A stretch of 64,000 nucleotides of DNA. It comes from Prevotella intermedia ATCC 25611 = DSM 20706 (lineage in GTDB: Bacteria > Bacteroidota > Bacteroidia > Bacteroidales > Bacteroidaceae). Shown piece by piece: positions 37,767 to 47,402 of this stretch; within the stretch, counting starts at the first letter, position 1; each line of letters begins with the position of its first letter. The notes under the pieces were generated by a model. It was not told where the DNA came from. It was given only the letters and a program-made list of their open reading frames with translations, and did not search any database. A program made the translations under genes and the position numbers. Location of the stretch: assembly GCF_001953955.1 (NCBI RefSeq), contig NZ_CP019300.1:496001-560000 (forward strand). Reading direction: 5' to 3'.

Positions 37767-39080
37767 TCATCGCAAATTAAATCGAAGCCCAGCTTTTAGT
37801 TGGAAAGATACAGGGCGGTCGCTATAAATGGTTTGCAAGTCTGATTTGTTGTTGAAGTGGTAGCTTACTCCTGGTTCTAAATAGAAGCTGACGCCCTTTG
37901 TAAGTTTGTAGGCAGCACCGAAGCGGGCTGACAATGCCCATTGCAACTCTTTCATTTCTACTTTGTTGGCGATAGTGGTCTCGGTGCCATCGTATCGTTC
38001 TTTTTGCTTTCCGTAAACCATTTTTTCTACACTTCCGCCCCCCGACACATACACAGAAGTGTTGTGTCGTTGCCACAACCGATAGTTCAGGTTGAGCGGA
38101 ATACCGACAAAATTCAGATGTTGTTTGATGTCGTGGTTTATGTTGCCCACTTCGTAAGTGAGTTCCGAATAGTGATGGCTATACATCAAGCCTGTTTCCA
38201 CACTCATCTTGCTGCTCAATGGCAAGGCAACGGAAACGCCCAAGGTGATGGGTTGGCGGTGGTTGGCTTTTTTAACCATCTTGCTTTGCCCTGTTACTAT
38301 CATTCCGTTGTTTTCTTTCATTGCTGTCGGTGCGACGGAATAAAGGTCGTCTGACGAATTCACCGTGGGCATACCTGCAAGCAACATACCCAATTGGACG
38401 GAGTTTTTATTGCGCCGAGGGCGGCTGTTGGTGGTAGGCGTGGTGGTGCGTTGGTGCTTTGTTGGCTCTGAACATTCCACCTTTTCGTTCGGTTTGGGTG
38501 CTTCGTTTACAGTTGTTTCTTGTATGTTGTCCGTCTTGTCAGTCGGTTCTGTGGCGGTAGTGGGTTGTTCTACCATTGCCAAAGTGGTCTTGTCGGCAGT
38601 GTTTTGAGGCAAAACCGTCGAGGCAACAGCTTTGAAAGCGGTCTTTAGAGAGGTGAATATTCTGTTCTTTGCATTTACCGTAGGAGTGCTTTCGTTGCCG
38701 TTACTGTTGGTGTATGCGTTGTCGGGAGAGGTTGTTGCTGTTTCTCCACTTCTGTTTTCTACTATATTATTGTTGTTTTCTGCTAAGTTGCCAATTGTGT
38801 TCGTGTGGTTCGCAACATCTACAGCAGAATTGTTTACCAGCAAAATCGCAACTATTGCAGCGGCAGAGAGAATGGCAGTGAGCCAAATAGCGGCCTTGAA
38901 CTGTTGCTTTTTATTGGTGTTGGCAGCTGTAATCGGCACTTCTGTGGGTTTGTTCGGTACCTTTTCGCCTTCCTCGATAGGTGGAATATGCTTTAAAATC
39001 TCGTCAAACAGTCCTTGGGGAGGAGTTGTTTCATAATTGTTTAGTTTATTATGAAATCCTTTTTTCCATTCTTCGTTCAT
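37767..39080 (-). CDS. Membrane protein with one TM helix and a C-terminal beta-barrel-like domain
   Basis: A 437-residue protein. The soluble N-terminus (about residues 1-60, with GLFDEILKHIPP) is followed by one transmembrane helix (about 62-82, WLTAILSAAAIVAILLV), a long polar Thr/Asn/Glu-rich linker (85-260) and a C-terminal beta region (about 270-437) resembling PorT-like outer-membrane barrel domains. The start overlaps the sigma factor stop by four bases (ATGA), so the two are coupled. In Bacteroidetes this arrangement suggests an anti-sigma or sensor protein whose cytoplasmic tail holds the sigma factor; that role is inferred from position and topology. Confidence 0.7.
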   Translation of the reverse strand: MNEEWKKGFHNKLNNYETTPPQGLFDEILKHIPPIEEGEKVPNKPTEVPITAANTNKKQQFKAAIWLTAILSAAAIVAILLVNNSAVDVANHTNTIGNLAENNNNIVENRSGETATTSPDNAYTNSNGNESTPTVNAKNRIFTSLKTAFKAVASTVLPQNTADKTTLAMVEQPTTATEPTDKTDNIQETTVNEAPKPNEKVECSEPTKHQRTTTPTTNSRPRRNKNSVQLGMLLAGMPTVNSSDDLYSVAPTAMKENNGMIVTGQSKMVKKANHRQPITLGVSVALPLSSKMSVETGLMYSHHYSELTYEVGNINHDIKQHLNFVGIPLNLNYRLWQRHNTSVYVSGGGSVEKMVYGKQKERYDGTETTIANKVEMKELQWALSARFGAAYKLTKGVSFYLEPGVSYHFNNKSDLQTIYSDRPVSFQLKAGLRFNLR

Positions 39081-39640
39081 AGTTTCACTCCTTTCCTATA
39101 TGAGACAATTTGTTGTTTAAGTATGCTTTTTGCACGGGATAGCTGCGAGGCAGAAGACTTTGCCCTAATCCCAAGTATTTCTCCAATTTCTTTATGCGAT
39201 TTGTTTTCTAATACGTATAGGTTGAATACGACTCTGTAACCATCGGGCAGCGACTGTATCATCTGCAGTAGCATTTCTTCGGGTATATCTTCTACCGTTA
39301 AATCCGACTTGTCGTCTTGTTCGGGAAGCTGCTCTCCGTATATCAGCGGAATGGTTTTCTTGTTGCGCAGGAAGCCCAATGCCTCCATAACAACGATTTG
39401 TTTGCTCCATGCCAACAACGAACCGCTGCCCCTGTATTCAAAACTATCAATCTTTGTGAATATCTTTATGAATGCGTCTTGCAGTACATCTTTTGCATCG
39501 TCGCTGTCTGCAATATAACGCGAACACACTGTCATGAATATTCCTGCGTATAGGTTGTAGAAAGTCCGCATCGCTGAAGCGTCCCGTCTTTGGAGCCCTT
39601 CAGCGATTTTGGTTTCTTCTTTCTGGTCTAACTTTATCAT
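39077..39640 (-). CDS. ECF-type RNA polymerase sigma factor
   Basis: A 187-residue sigma-70 family factor with only regions 2 and 4. Region 2 (about residues 20-95) has the core-binding DSDDAKDVLQDAFIKIFTKI and the -10 recognition helix around SLLAWSKQIVVMEALGFLR. Region 4 (about 125-180) ends with the helix-turn-helix LENKSHKEIGEILGIRAKS. It directs polymerase to a special set of promoters, probably for envelope functions. Its stop overlaps the start of the membrane protein gene (ATGA), and the NigD-like lipoprotein gene lies 24 bp upstream, so the three form an operon. Confidence 0.92.
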   Translation of the reverse strand: MIKLDQKEETKIAEGLQRRDASAMRTFYNLYAGIFMTVCSRYIADSDDAKDVLQDAFIKIFTKIDSFEYRGSGSLLAWSKQIVVMEALGFLRNKKTIPLIYGEQLPEQDDKSDLTVEDIPEEMLLQMIQSLPDGYRVVFNLYVLENKSHKEIGEILGIRAKSSASQLSRAKSILKQQIVSYRKGVKL

Positions 39641-39664
39641 TCAGTGTGTATATGTCTCTTTCCT

Positions 39665-40369
39665 TTATTTGCTATCATCTCTTACGTGATACTTAAAGGA
39701 AACGTGCTTATCCCCTTGATAAGATTTCCAATGGAGCTGTAAAGTTACATCTTTTTTTCCATTCTTCTGTGCTATCTTGTCAATTTCGGATAATCTGAAT
39801 GCAATAAGACTCGATGCCATTCGTCCCTTGTTATCGCCGTGGGCGTTGTATGCAAGCACTAATTTGTAAGGCTCTTTCTCCGAATATTGCACGATTAAGT
39901 TTAGGTCGCGCTTGAGTTTTAGGTCGCGCATGGCGGTGCTGAATCTTAAAGTAAGATAGCCATCCTCTACCACCGTGCCGAATCCGTTGATGATTTCCAA
40001 TCTGTCTTCGCCATACTTTTTCAATTCCAATTCGGGGTTCTTGAGAACGATAGCCTGCTTTGTGCGTATGCTGTCCATCCAGTTGATGTATATTTTAGTC
40101 TTACCTTTGGCGTCTTTCTCTTCTTTTATGTTGGCAATAGCCCTTACTTCCTTGTTTCCGTATGGCGATTTTGTAAGGTTGCTGGGCGGTCCTTGCACCT
40201 TTTCGCTTACCCAAACATTGAAACTTTCGCCACCGTTAATCGGTTTTATCGTAACAATAGCATTGGGAAACCTTTTTATATTGTCGTTAGTATCGTTATC
40301 ACACGAGGTGAAAAGACTGCACACAGTGAATATAGAGATAAGCCCTAAGAATATTTTACCTGTTTTCAT
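39665..40369 (-). CDS. NigD-like lipoprotein
   Basis: A 234-residue lipoprotein. The start at 40369 was chosen because MKTGKIFLGLISIFTVCSLF leads directly to the lipobox TSC and an acidic mature start (DNDTND); the frame is open 41 codons upstream without any export signal. The N-terminal segment PNAIVTIKPINGGESFNVWV and the following SPYGNKEVRAIAN match the NigD-like family, first named in a Bacteroides bacteriocin locus but mostly of unknown function. The C-terminal beta domain runs to LQLHWKSYQG. It precedes the ECF sigma gene by 24 bp and may be part of the response the sigma factor controls. Confidence 0.75.
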   Translation of the reverse strand: MKTGKIFLGLISIFTVCSLFTSCDNDTNDNIKRFPNAIVTIKPINGGESFNVWVSEKVQGPPSNLTKSPYGNKEVRAIANIKEEKDAKGKTKIYINWMDSIRTKQAIVLKNPELELKKYGEDRLEIINGFGTVVEDGYLTLRFSTAMRDLKLKRDLNLIVQYSEKEPYKLVLAYNAHGDNKGRMASSLIAFRLSEIDKIAQKNGKKDVTLQLHWKSYQGDKHVSFKYHVRDDSK

Positions 40370-40506
40370 TGTTCTTGATATTGTATTAAACTTAAACTTT
40401 ACTTTATCTTTGAGTACTCGCCAAGTAAATGCGTAAGTGCGCAAAAGGTTGCGTTCTGTATAGTTAAAATATGTTTTGAGGGATAAAACCAATATACATT
40501 TTCATT

Positions 40507-41232
40507 TTAGGAAAACACCTCGCGCAAGATGTCGAAACTTTGAAGGTCGGGCATATTGGGTATGTGGAGACGATAGTAGTGCAACACGAGTTCGGTGATT
40601 CGGTTGCGCTCGTCGTGCGAAAGTTTGAAAACTTTCATTGTTTCAAAGTTCATTCGCATCAGTGTGTGCATACGTTCGGCATCTGTTGTATTCAGAAAGT
40701 CGGAATGTAAAGGTGCCGACAGCGTGAAGCAACCATTGCGAAGGTCGAAGAAACAGCCTTGCGTGAAATTGTCGAGAAAAGGGTGAAAGCCAAGAAACCT
40801 GCCCAAACGCATCATAAAAACAAGGTGGAAGTTGGCAAAACCATCGCAGGCACTGTCGAACCATTCCAAACTTGCACTTATATAATTAAATAAGGTGGAG
40901 TTCTCTTGCTCGTCTCGAGTGGTATAATATAGGAATTCTGCAAGGAAAAGCAAAACGCTCGACTTTACAGGATTGCAAGGAATAGACGAATAAGGCTGAG
41001 CTATTCTTACATCTTTAATATGCTGCAAGCTGCTTCGTTGCCTGAAATCGTATTCAAAATCGAGCAAAGTCATAGGCTGGAAATATTGCTTTTTCACCTT
41101 GCCTTTCGAGGTTTTAGGAATGCGCACAACAAAAGAAACACGCCCAGACAACTCCGTCAGCACATCGACAATCAGCGATGATTCACCAAAACGAACGCTC
41201 CGCAGTACTATTCCTCTTGTTTTTGTAATCAT
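40507..41232 (-). CDS. recO: DNA repair protein RecO
   Basis: A 241-residue recombination mediator that helps load RecA onto single-stranded DNA in the RecFOR pathway. The N-terminal OB-fold opens with MITKTRGIVLRSVRFGESSL, and the helical C-terminal part has the usual NFHLVFMMRLGRFLGFHP. The zinc-finger cysteines of some RecO proteins are not kept as a set (only isolated cysteines are seen), as is common in Bacteroidetes. It has a promoter at 41249-41257 and is divergent from tRNA-Glu. Confidence 0.92.
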   Translation of the reverse strand: MITKTRGIVLRSVRFGESSLIVDVLTELSGRVSFVVRIPKTSKGKVKKQYFQPMTLLDFEYDFRQRSSLQHIKDVRIAQPYSSIPCNPVKSSVLLFLAEFLYYTTRDEQENSTLFNYISASLEWFDSACDGFANFHLVFMMRLGRFLGFHPFLDNFTQGCFFDLRNGCFTLSAPLHSDFLNTTDAERMHTLMRMNFETMKVFKLSHDERNRITELVLHYYRLHIPNMPDLQSFDILREVFS

Positions 41233-41248
41233 AAGCCTTTTTATTGAT

Positions 41249-41257
41249 ACAAAGATA
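41249..41257 (-). promoter_or_regulatory. -7 element of the recO promoter
   Basis: Minus-strand TATCTTTGT, with a leader of about 10 nt before the ATG at 41232. Confidence 0.55.
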
Positions 41258-41295
41258 CAAAAAACACAGCATAATGAAAAATATCTTTGAGAAAA

Positions 41296-41328
41296 TTTGG
41301 ACGATTAAAATAAAACCACTACCTTTGC
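41296..41328 (+). promoter_or_regulatory. Promoter of the tRNA-Glu/rpsT unit
   Basis: TTTG at 41296-41299 and TACCTTTGC at 41320-41328 are separated by 20 bp, a close match to the consensus. The tRNA begins 19 bp downstream. Confidence 0.8.
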
Positions 41329-41346
41329 ACCCGCAAAACAAAAGAT

Positions 41347-41418
41347 GGTCTCTTCGTCTATCGGTTAGGACACAAGATTTTCATTCTTGTAAGAGGGGTT
41401 CGATTCCCCTAGAGACTA
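41347..41418 (+). tRNA. tRNA-Glu (anticodon TTC)
   Basis: A complete cloverleaf of 72 nt: acceptor arm GGTCTCT with AGAGACT and discriminator A; D-arm GTCTATCGGTTAGGAC; anticodon stem CAAGA/TCTTG with loop TTTTCAT (anticodon TTC); T-arm AGGGG TTCGATT CCCCT. CCA is not encoded, as usual in this group. The rpsT gene follows 22 bp later and may be cotranscribed. Confidence 0.97.
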
Positions 41419-41440
41419 CAAACAAAAATAAAAAGTAAAG

Positions 41441-41695
41441 ATGGCAAATCACAAATCATCACTTAAGAGAATCCGCCAAGACAAGGTGAAGACTTTGCGC
41501 AATAAGTATTACGCTAAAACAATGCGTAACGCTGTTCGCAAGTTCCGTAACATCACTGACAAGGAAGAAGCTGTTAAGCTGTATCCAACTGTGCAGAAGA
41601 TGCTTGATAAACTTGCTAAAACAAATGTTATTCATAAGAATAAGGCAGCGAACTTGAAGTCAGGTCTTTGCCAGCACATTGCTACGCTTGGATAA
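41441..41695 (+). CDS. rpsT: 30S ribosomal protein S20
   Basis: An 84-residue, very basic helical protein beginning [19 protein letters not shown] and with [15 protein letters not shown] at its end, the standard S20 pattern. It binds 16S rRNA during assembly of the small subunit. It lies 22 bp after tRNA-Glu and before a strong terminator. Confidence 0.97.
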   Translation: MANHKSSLKRIRQDKVKTLRNKYYAKTMRNAVRKFRNITDKEEAVKLYPTVQKMLDKLAKTNVIHKNKAANLKSGLCQHIATLG

Positions 41696-41729
41696 AATAC
41701 GGTAAAGTCATAGCAAATAAAGAATAATG

Positions 41730-41766
41730 AAAGGTTGCAATCTGATAAAGATTGCAGCCTTTTGCG
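41730..41766 (+). terminator. Terminator after rpsT
   Basis: AAAGGTTGCAATCT pairs with AGATTGCAGCCTTTT (one G:T pair) across a short loop, followed by a T-rich tail. Confidence 0.85.
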
Positions 41767-41931
41767 TTTTATAACCCTGTGAAGTCTTGGCAAACGCTTT
41801 CTCCTTATATACTTGCATCGAGTAGGTGCTTATGGTTGGTTCTCGTTGTATTTAGAGAAACGTTTGATGTTTTGAGTGAGCTTGTTTTCTCTTTTATGCT
41901 CAAGAAAAATACTCAAAAACACGGTTGATTT

Positions 41932-42117
41932 TGTAAAGATAACATTGTTAAAAATTGACAACTGCGCTTTGGCATTGCGAAAGCGTAGGTTTTGCGATGC
42001 AAAAGCGCCACTTTTACCGTACAAAACCTACGCTTTTGGAATGCAAAACAATAGGTTTTGCAATGCGTTGATAAACAGATGATTACGTGATTGTTATGCC
42101 TATGAAAAATATTTACA
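41932..42117 (+). repeat. 186-bp interspersed repeat, copy 4
   Basis: Ends TGTAAA and TTTACA, 186 bp. The arms GCGTAGGTTTTGC and ACAAAACCTACGC (TAGG type) enclose a 25-nt loop carrying GCGCCAC. It lies between the rpsT terminator and the gyrB promoter. From 42118 to 42305 I see no gene. Confidence 0.9.
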
Positions 42118-42305
42118 AGGTTTTACCATCTTTCTCTTCCTGAGATAAGGTTGCGAGAGCAGTAGGGTAGCGAGTAAAAAGTACTTTCTTTTCAGAGTAG
42201 ATTGAGCGAATTTATTACTCTTTATTAAGCTTCTAATGCCCTATAAATCCCTCTAATTAAACTTTTTTTCGCATTAAATATTCCTTTTAATTAGGTATTT
42301 TTTCG

Positions 42306-42314
42306 TATCTTTGC
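42306..42314 (+). promoter_or_regulatory. -7 element of the gyrB promoter
   Basis: TATCTTTGC fits TAnnTTTG. The leader of about 85 nt contains a GATAGTT/AACTATC inverted pair (42321-42377). Confidence 0.65.
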
Positions 42315-42357
42315 AAGTAGATAGTTTCATAGGTTGTATGAAATCTTGAAAGATTAG

Positions 42358-44376
<2,019 letters not shown>

Positions 44377-44472
44377 TGTTGCCGACTCTCTAAAAGGAAT
44401 AGCTTAATCTACGGACTTTCACTGTTTTGCACCTGCGGGATAAGTGATTGACCCCGTTCAAAATAGTATTAT

Positions 44473-45339
44473 ATGAGGGAACTTAATATTGATTTCATTA
44501 AGGGTAAATACCCCAATGGCTTCAGCATAGAGAACGATTTGTTGCTGTACGACTCGACAACTGGTTTGCCCACTCTCACCGAAACATCGAAAATGAAATG
44601 CTTGTTGTTGGCAATCTGCACGGGTGGAGAGATTGAGTACACGGTTGATACTGTAATACACAAGGTTTCTTCTAACGATGTTCTCATTGTCAGCGAAGGA
44701 CAAGTAATAGGCGATTATAAAATGTCGGCAGATGCAAAAGGAGTCTGTCTTTTGCTTTCTTACGACTTCTTCCAAGAAATTGTGAGCAATGTGAAAGAAC
44801 TTACAACCCTCTTCCTCTTCGCACGCCGCCACCCAGTATTCCACGCCGAAGACCGTTTGGTAAGCGAATTGCTGAACTACATACAAGCCGTAAAGCTGAA
44901 AATACTCGACCTTGAACACGAGTTCCGCCGCGAATTGGTCGCAACAATGCTGAAAGTGCTTATCTACGATATGTGCAACGTTATCTATCGTGTGCAGCAA
45001 GTAGAGAAAACGGGCAAGTCGAGAGGCGAAACCATCTTTTCCGACTTCATACGATTGGTGGAAAAGGAATACCGTTCAGAACGCCGTGTAAGTTGGTATG
45101 CCGAGCAACTTTACATCTCTCCCAAGTATCTGTCGGAAACAATCAAGCATATCAGCAAGCGCACACCGAGCGAATGGATAGACTATTACGTGATGATGGA
45201 AATCCGTGTGTTGCTTAAAAACAGCAAGATGAGCATCAAGCAGATTGCGGAAGAATTGAATTTCCCCAACCAAAGCTTCTTAGGAAAGTATTTCAAAGAC
45301 CGCTATGGCAAGAGCCCATCGCAGTTCAGAAGAAGCTAA
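44473..45339 (+). CDS. AraC family transcriptional regulator
   Basis: A 288-residue regulator. The N-terminal part (about residues 1-170) is a cupin-like sensor domain with SKMKCLLLAICTGGEIEYTV and SNDVLIVSEGQVIGDYKM. The C-terminal double helix-turn-helix (about 185-288) includes SWYAEQLYISPKYLSETIKH and IKQIAEELNFPNQSFLGKYF, ending KDRYGKSPSQFR, which is the AraC/XylS signature. It lies alone 96 bp after gyrB; no target operon is adjacent and no effector can be guessed. Confidence 0.92.
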   Translation: MRELNIDFIKGKYPNGFSIENDLLLYDSTTGLPTLTETSKMKCLLLAICTGGEIEYTVDTVIHKVSSNDVLIVSEGQVIGDYKMSADAKGVCLLLSYDFFQEIVSNVKELTTLFLFARRHPVFHAEDRLVSELLNYIQAVKLKILDLEHEFRRELVATMLKVLIYDMCNVIYRVQQVEKTGKSRGETIFSDFIRLVEKEYRSERRVSWYAEQLYISPKYLSETIKHISKRTPSEWIDYYVMMEIRVLLKNSKMSIKQIAEELNFPNQSFLGKYFKDRYGKSPSQFRRS

Positions 45340-45365
45340 CAGACTGACAAAGGTGCTAAAAACAT

Positions 45366-45404
45366 AAAAGGAGTTGAGAATTACGATTTCTCAACTCCTT
45401 TTTC
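45366..45404 (+). terminator. Terminator after the AraC-type gene
   Basis: AAAAGGAGTTGAGAA pairs with TTCTCAACTCCTTTT across a short loop, ending in a T-run. Confidence 0.9.
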
Positions 45405-45465
45405 AGTTTCTTTCTGTCGTCTAATAAGATAATGTGGGTTCAGTATAAGAAAGCATTTAAAGTAG

Positions 45466-45485
45466 GCACCTCTTAGGTGCTTTTT
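45466..45485 (+). terminator. Second, small terminator-like hairpin
   Basis: GCACCT-CTT-AGGTGC followed by TTTTT. Too short to be certain. Confidence 0.5.
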
Positions 45486-45530
45486 GGTATTCTCCCCTAA
45501 TGAAGTAGTGAGAGTTTTTCGGTTTGACTT

Positions 45531-45716
45531 TGTAAAAATAATTCTGTTAAAAATAGACAACTGCGTTTTGGCATTGCGAAAGCGGCTGTTTTGCACGGTA
45601 AAAGCGTAGGTTTTACGTTGCAAAAGAGCCACTTTTGGAAAGCAAAACAATATGTTTTGTAATGCTTTGATAGATAGATGATTAAGCAATAGTTATGTCT
45701 GTGAAAAATATTTACA
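45531..45716 (+). repeat. 186-bp interspersed repeat, copy 5, with inverted loop
   Basis: Ends TGTAAA and TTTACA, 186 bp. The arms are GCGGCTGTTTTGC (45582-45594) and GCAAAAGAGCCAC (45620-45632). The 25-nt loop (45595-45619) reads in the opposite direction to that of copies 2 and 3: its reverse complement matches the loop of copy 2 at 22 of 25 positions. It lies between the AraC-type gene and the convergent ftsZ. From 45717 to 45923 I see no gene. Confidence 0.9.
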
Positions 45717-45923
45717 CTTTTGTTGTTTTATTTTTGTTCATAAAGTAACGTGAGTTCGGTATCTTTATTTGCAAATCAAGAAGCTTACCTTCTTTTTAAT
45801 TATAGGTATTTCAATTCATAATCAATTCGTTTTTGGTAGTGCTTTAATAAATAATATGTTAGTGTAATTCTTATATCAGACTCACGTTAAGGTAGAATCT
45901 GTGTGTATAAAATCTTCCTACTA

Positions 45924-45968
45924 TAAAACAAAAACGATGTGCGTTTGGGAGTATTCGCACATCGTTTT
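45924..45968 (-). terminator. Terminator after ftsZ
   Basis: On the minus strand AAAACGATGTGCG pairs with CGCACATCGTTTT and continues into TGTTTTAT. It lies about 70 bp past the ftsZ stop and closes the dcw cluster. Confidence 0.85.
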
Positions 45969-46036
45969 GGGGTATAAATGATTGTATTATTGAAAAGTAT
46001 TTTGCGTTGTCTTATGGGCTTTATCCGTCTTGTTTC

Positions 46037-47347
46037 TTAGACAAAGCTGATGACGCCCTGAACTTCTTCAGAGGGCGTTTCCTCTTTCTTCTCTGGTGTA
46101 ACCTTCAGGTCTTTGAGCATTTGCTTCGTGCGCTTGTAGGTTGGTGTGTTTTCGATGGCGAGGATAATGTCTTCGTTGTCTAAATCTTCTTGCGAGAAGA
46201 TGTAGATGTGCGGGCGACGCTTTGATTTTGTAGACTTGCTTCCGCCGTAGATGCGGTCTCTGCGGTCTCTGCGTTCTGCCTCGCGCTCTTCTTCTTCGGC
46301 AAGGCGTGCTGCTTCTTCCAACGAATGTTTCTTGATGTGGCTGCCCATTCCTTCTACGTCCTTGATGCCGAAACCTGTTGCGAGAATGGTTACTTTTACT
46401 TTCTTGTCGAGTTCCGGGTCGAGTGCCAATCCCCATTTCAGCTCGAATCCGTTGCCGAAGTGGCTCATAAATTCGTTTATATCGCTCATTTCTTCCATCG
46501 TCAAGCCGGGATTGTCGTTGTTGTCGCTGCTGAAATTGATGGAGAGGAGTATCTTTTTGGAATTGTAAATGTCGTTGTCGTTGAGCAATGGAGAGTTCAG
46601 AGCGTCTTCGATAGCTTGCTTTACACGACCTTCTCCTTCGCCGTAACCCGTGCTCATAATGGCTACGCCGCCGTCTTTCAGTACTGTCTTCACGTCGTTG
46701 AAGTCGAGGTTGATGAGTCCGTGTACGGTAATGATTTCTGCAATGCTTTTTGCGGCTACGCTGAGTGTGTCGTCTGCCTTTCCGAAAGCGTTAAGCACGC
46801 TCATCTCTGGGTATATTTCGCGCAGGCGTTCGTTGTTTATCACCAGCAGGGCGTCTACGTGTTTCGACATTTCTTCTACGCCGTCGAGTGCTTGGTCTAT
46901 CTTCTTGTCGCCCTCGAAACGGAATGGAATGGTAACGATACCTACGGTGAGAATGCCCATTTCCTTGCTTACTTTTGCAATGACGGGGGCTGCTCCTGTA
47001 CCTGTACCGCCTCCCATACCAGCGGTAATGAATGCCATCTTGGTGCCGTCGCTCAGCATTTTCTTTATATCGTCGATGGTTTCCTCAGCTGCTTCCTTTG
47101 CCTTGGTAGGCTTGTTGCCGGCTCCTAAACCTTCTTTGCCAAGCTGCAAATGAATGGGAACGGGTGAATCATTGAGTGCTTGTGCGTCGGTGTTGCACAA
47201 AACGAATGTTACGTCGTGTATGCCTTCGCGATACATATGGTTCACGGCGTTGCCACCGCCTCCGCCAACACCGATAACCTTGATGATGCTGTTCTGTTCA
47301 GCTTCGCCGAAGTCGAGTATTTCTCTTTTCATATTATTATCTGCCAT
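46037..47347 (-). CDS. ftsZ: Cell division GTPase FtsZ
   Basis: A 436-residue tubulin homologue that polymerises into the division ring. Motifs include IGVGGGGGNAVNHM, the GTP-binding MGGGTGTGAAPVIAKV and the catalytic loop around LINLDFNDVKTVL. After the globular core a charged Glu/Arg-rich linker (about residues 345-400) leads to a short C-terminal peptide for FtsA/membrane-anchor binding. It is the last gene of the dcw cluster, 55 bp after ftsA. Confidence 0.98.
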   Translation of the reverse strand: MADNNMKREILDFGEAEQNSIIKVIGVGGGGGNAVNHMYREGIHDVTFVLCNTDAQALNDSPVPIHLQLGKEGLGAGNKPTKAKEAAEETIDDIKKMLSDGTKMAFITAGMGGGTGTGAAPVIAKVSKEMGILTVGIVTIPFRFEGDKKIDQALDGVEEMSKHVDALLVINNERLREIYPEMSVLNAFGKADDTLSVAAKSIAEIITVHGLINLDFNDVKTVLKDGGVAIMSTGYGEGEGRVKQAIEDALNSPLLNDNDIYNSKKILLSINFSSDNNDNPGLTMEEMSDINEFMSHFGNGFELKWGLALDPELDKKVKVTILATGFGIKDVEGMGSHIKKHSLEEAARLAEEEEREAERRDRRDRIYGGSKSTKSKRRPHIYIFSQEDLDNEDIILAIENTPTYKRTKQMLKDLKVTPEKKEETPSEEVQGVISFV

Positions 47348-47402
47348 AGCCGTTTTTCCTTTGTCTTGTTTTTTATTTCCTACGCCTTTGAAAATGTTTT
47401 CT

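Noticed and set aside
45746..45889. TAACGTGAG and CTCACGTTA inverted pair, about 125 bp apart, in the gap before ftsZ
   Set aside because: A 9-bp pair at this distance in a non-coding gap can arise by chance, and nothing else supports a mobile element there.
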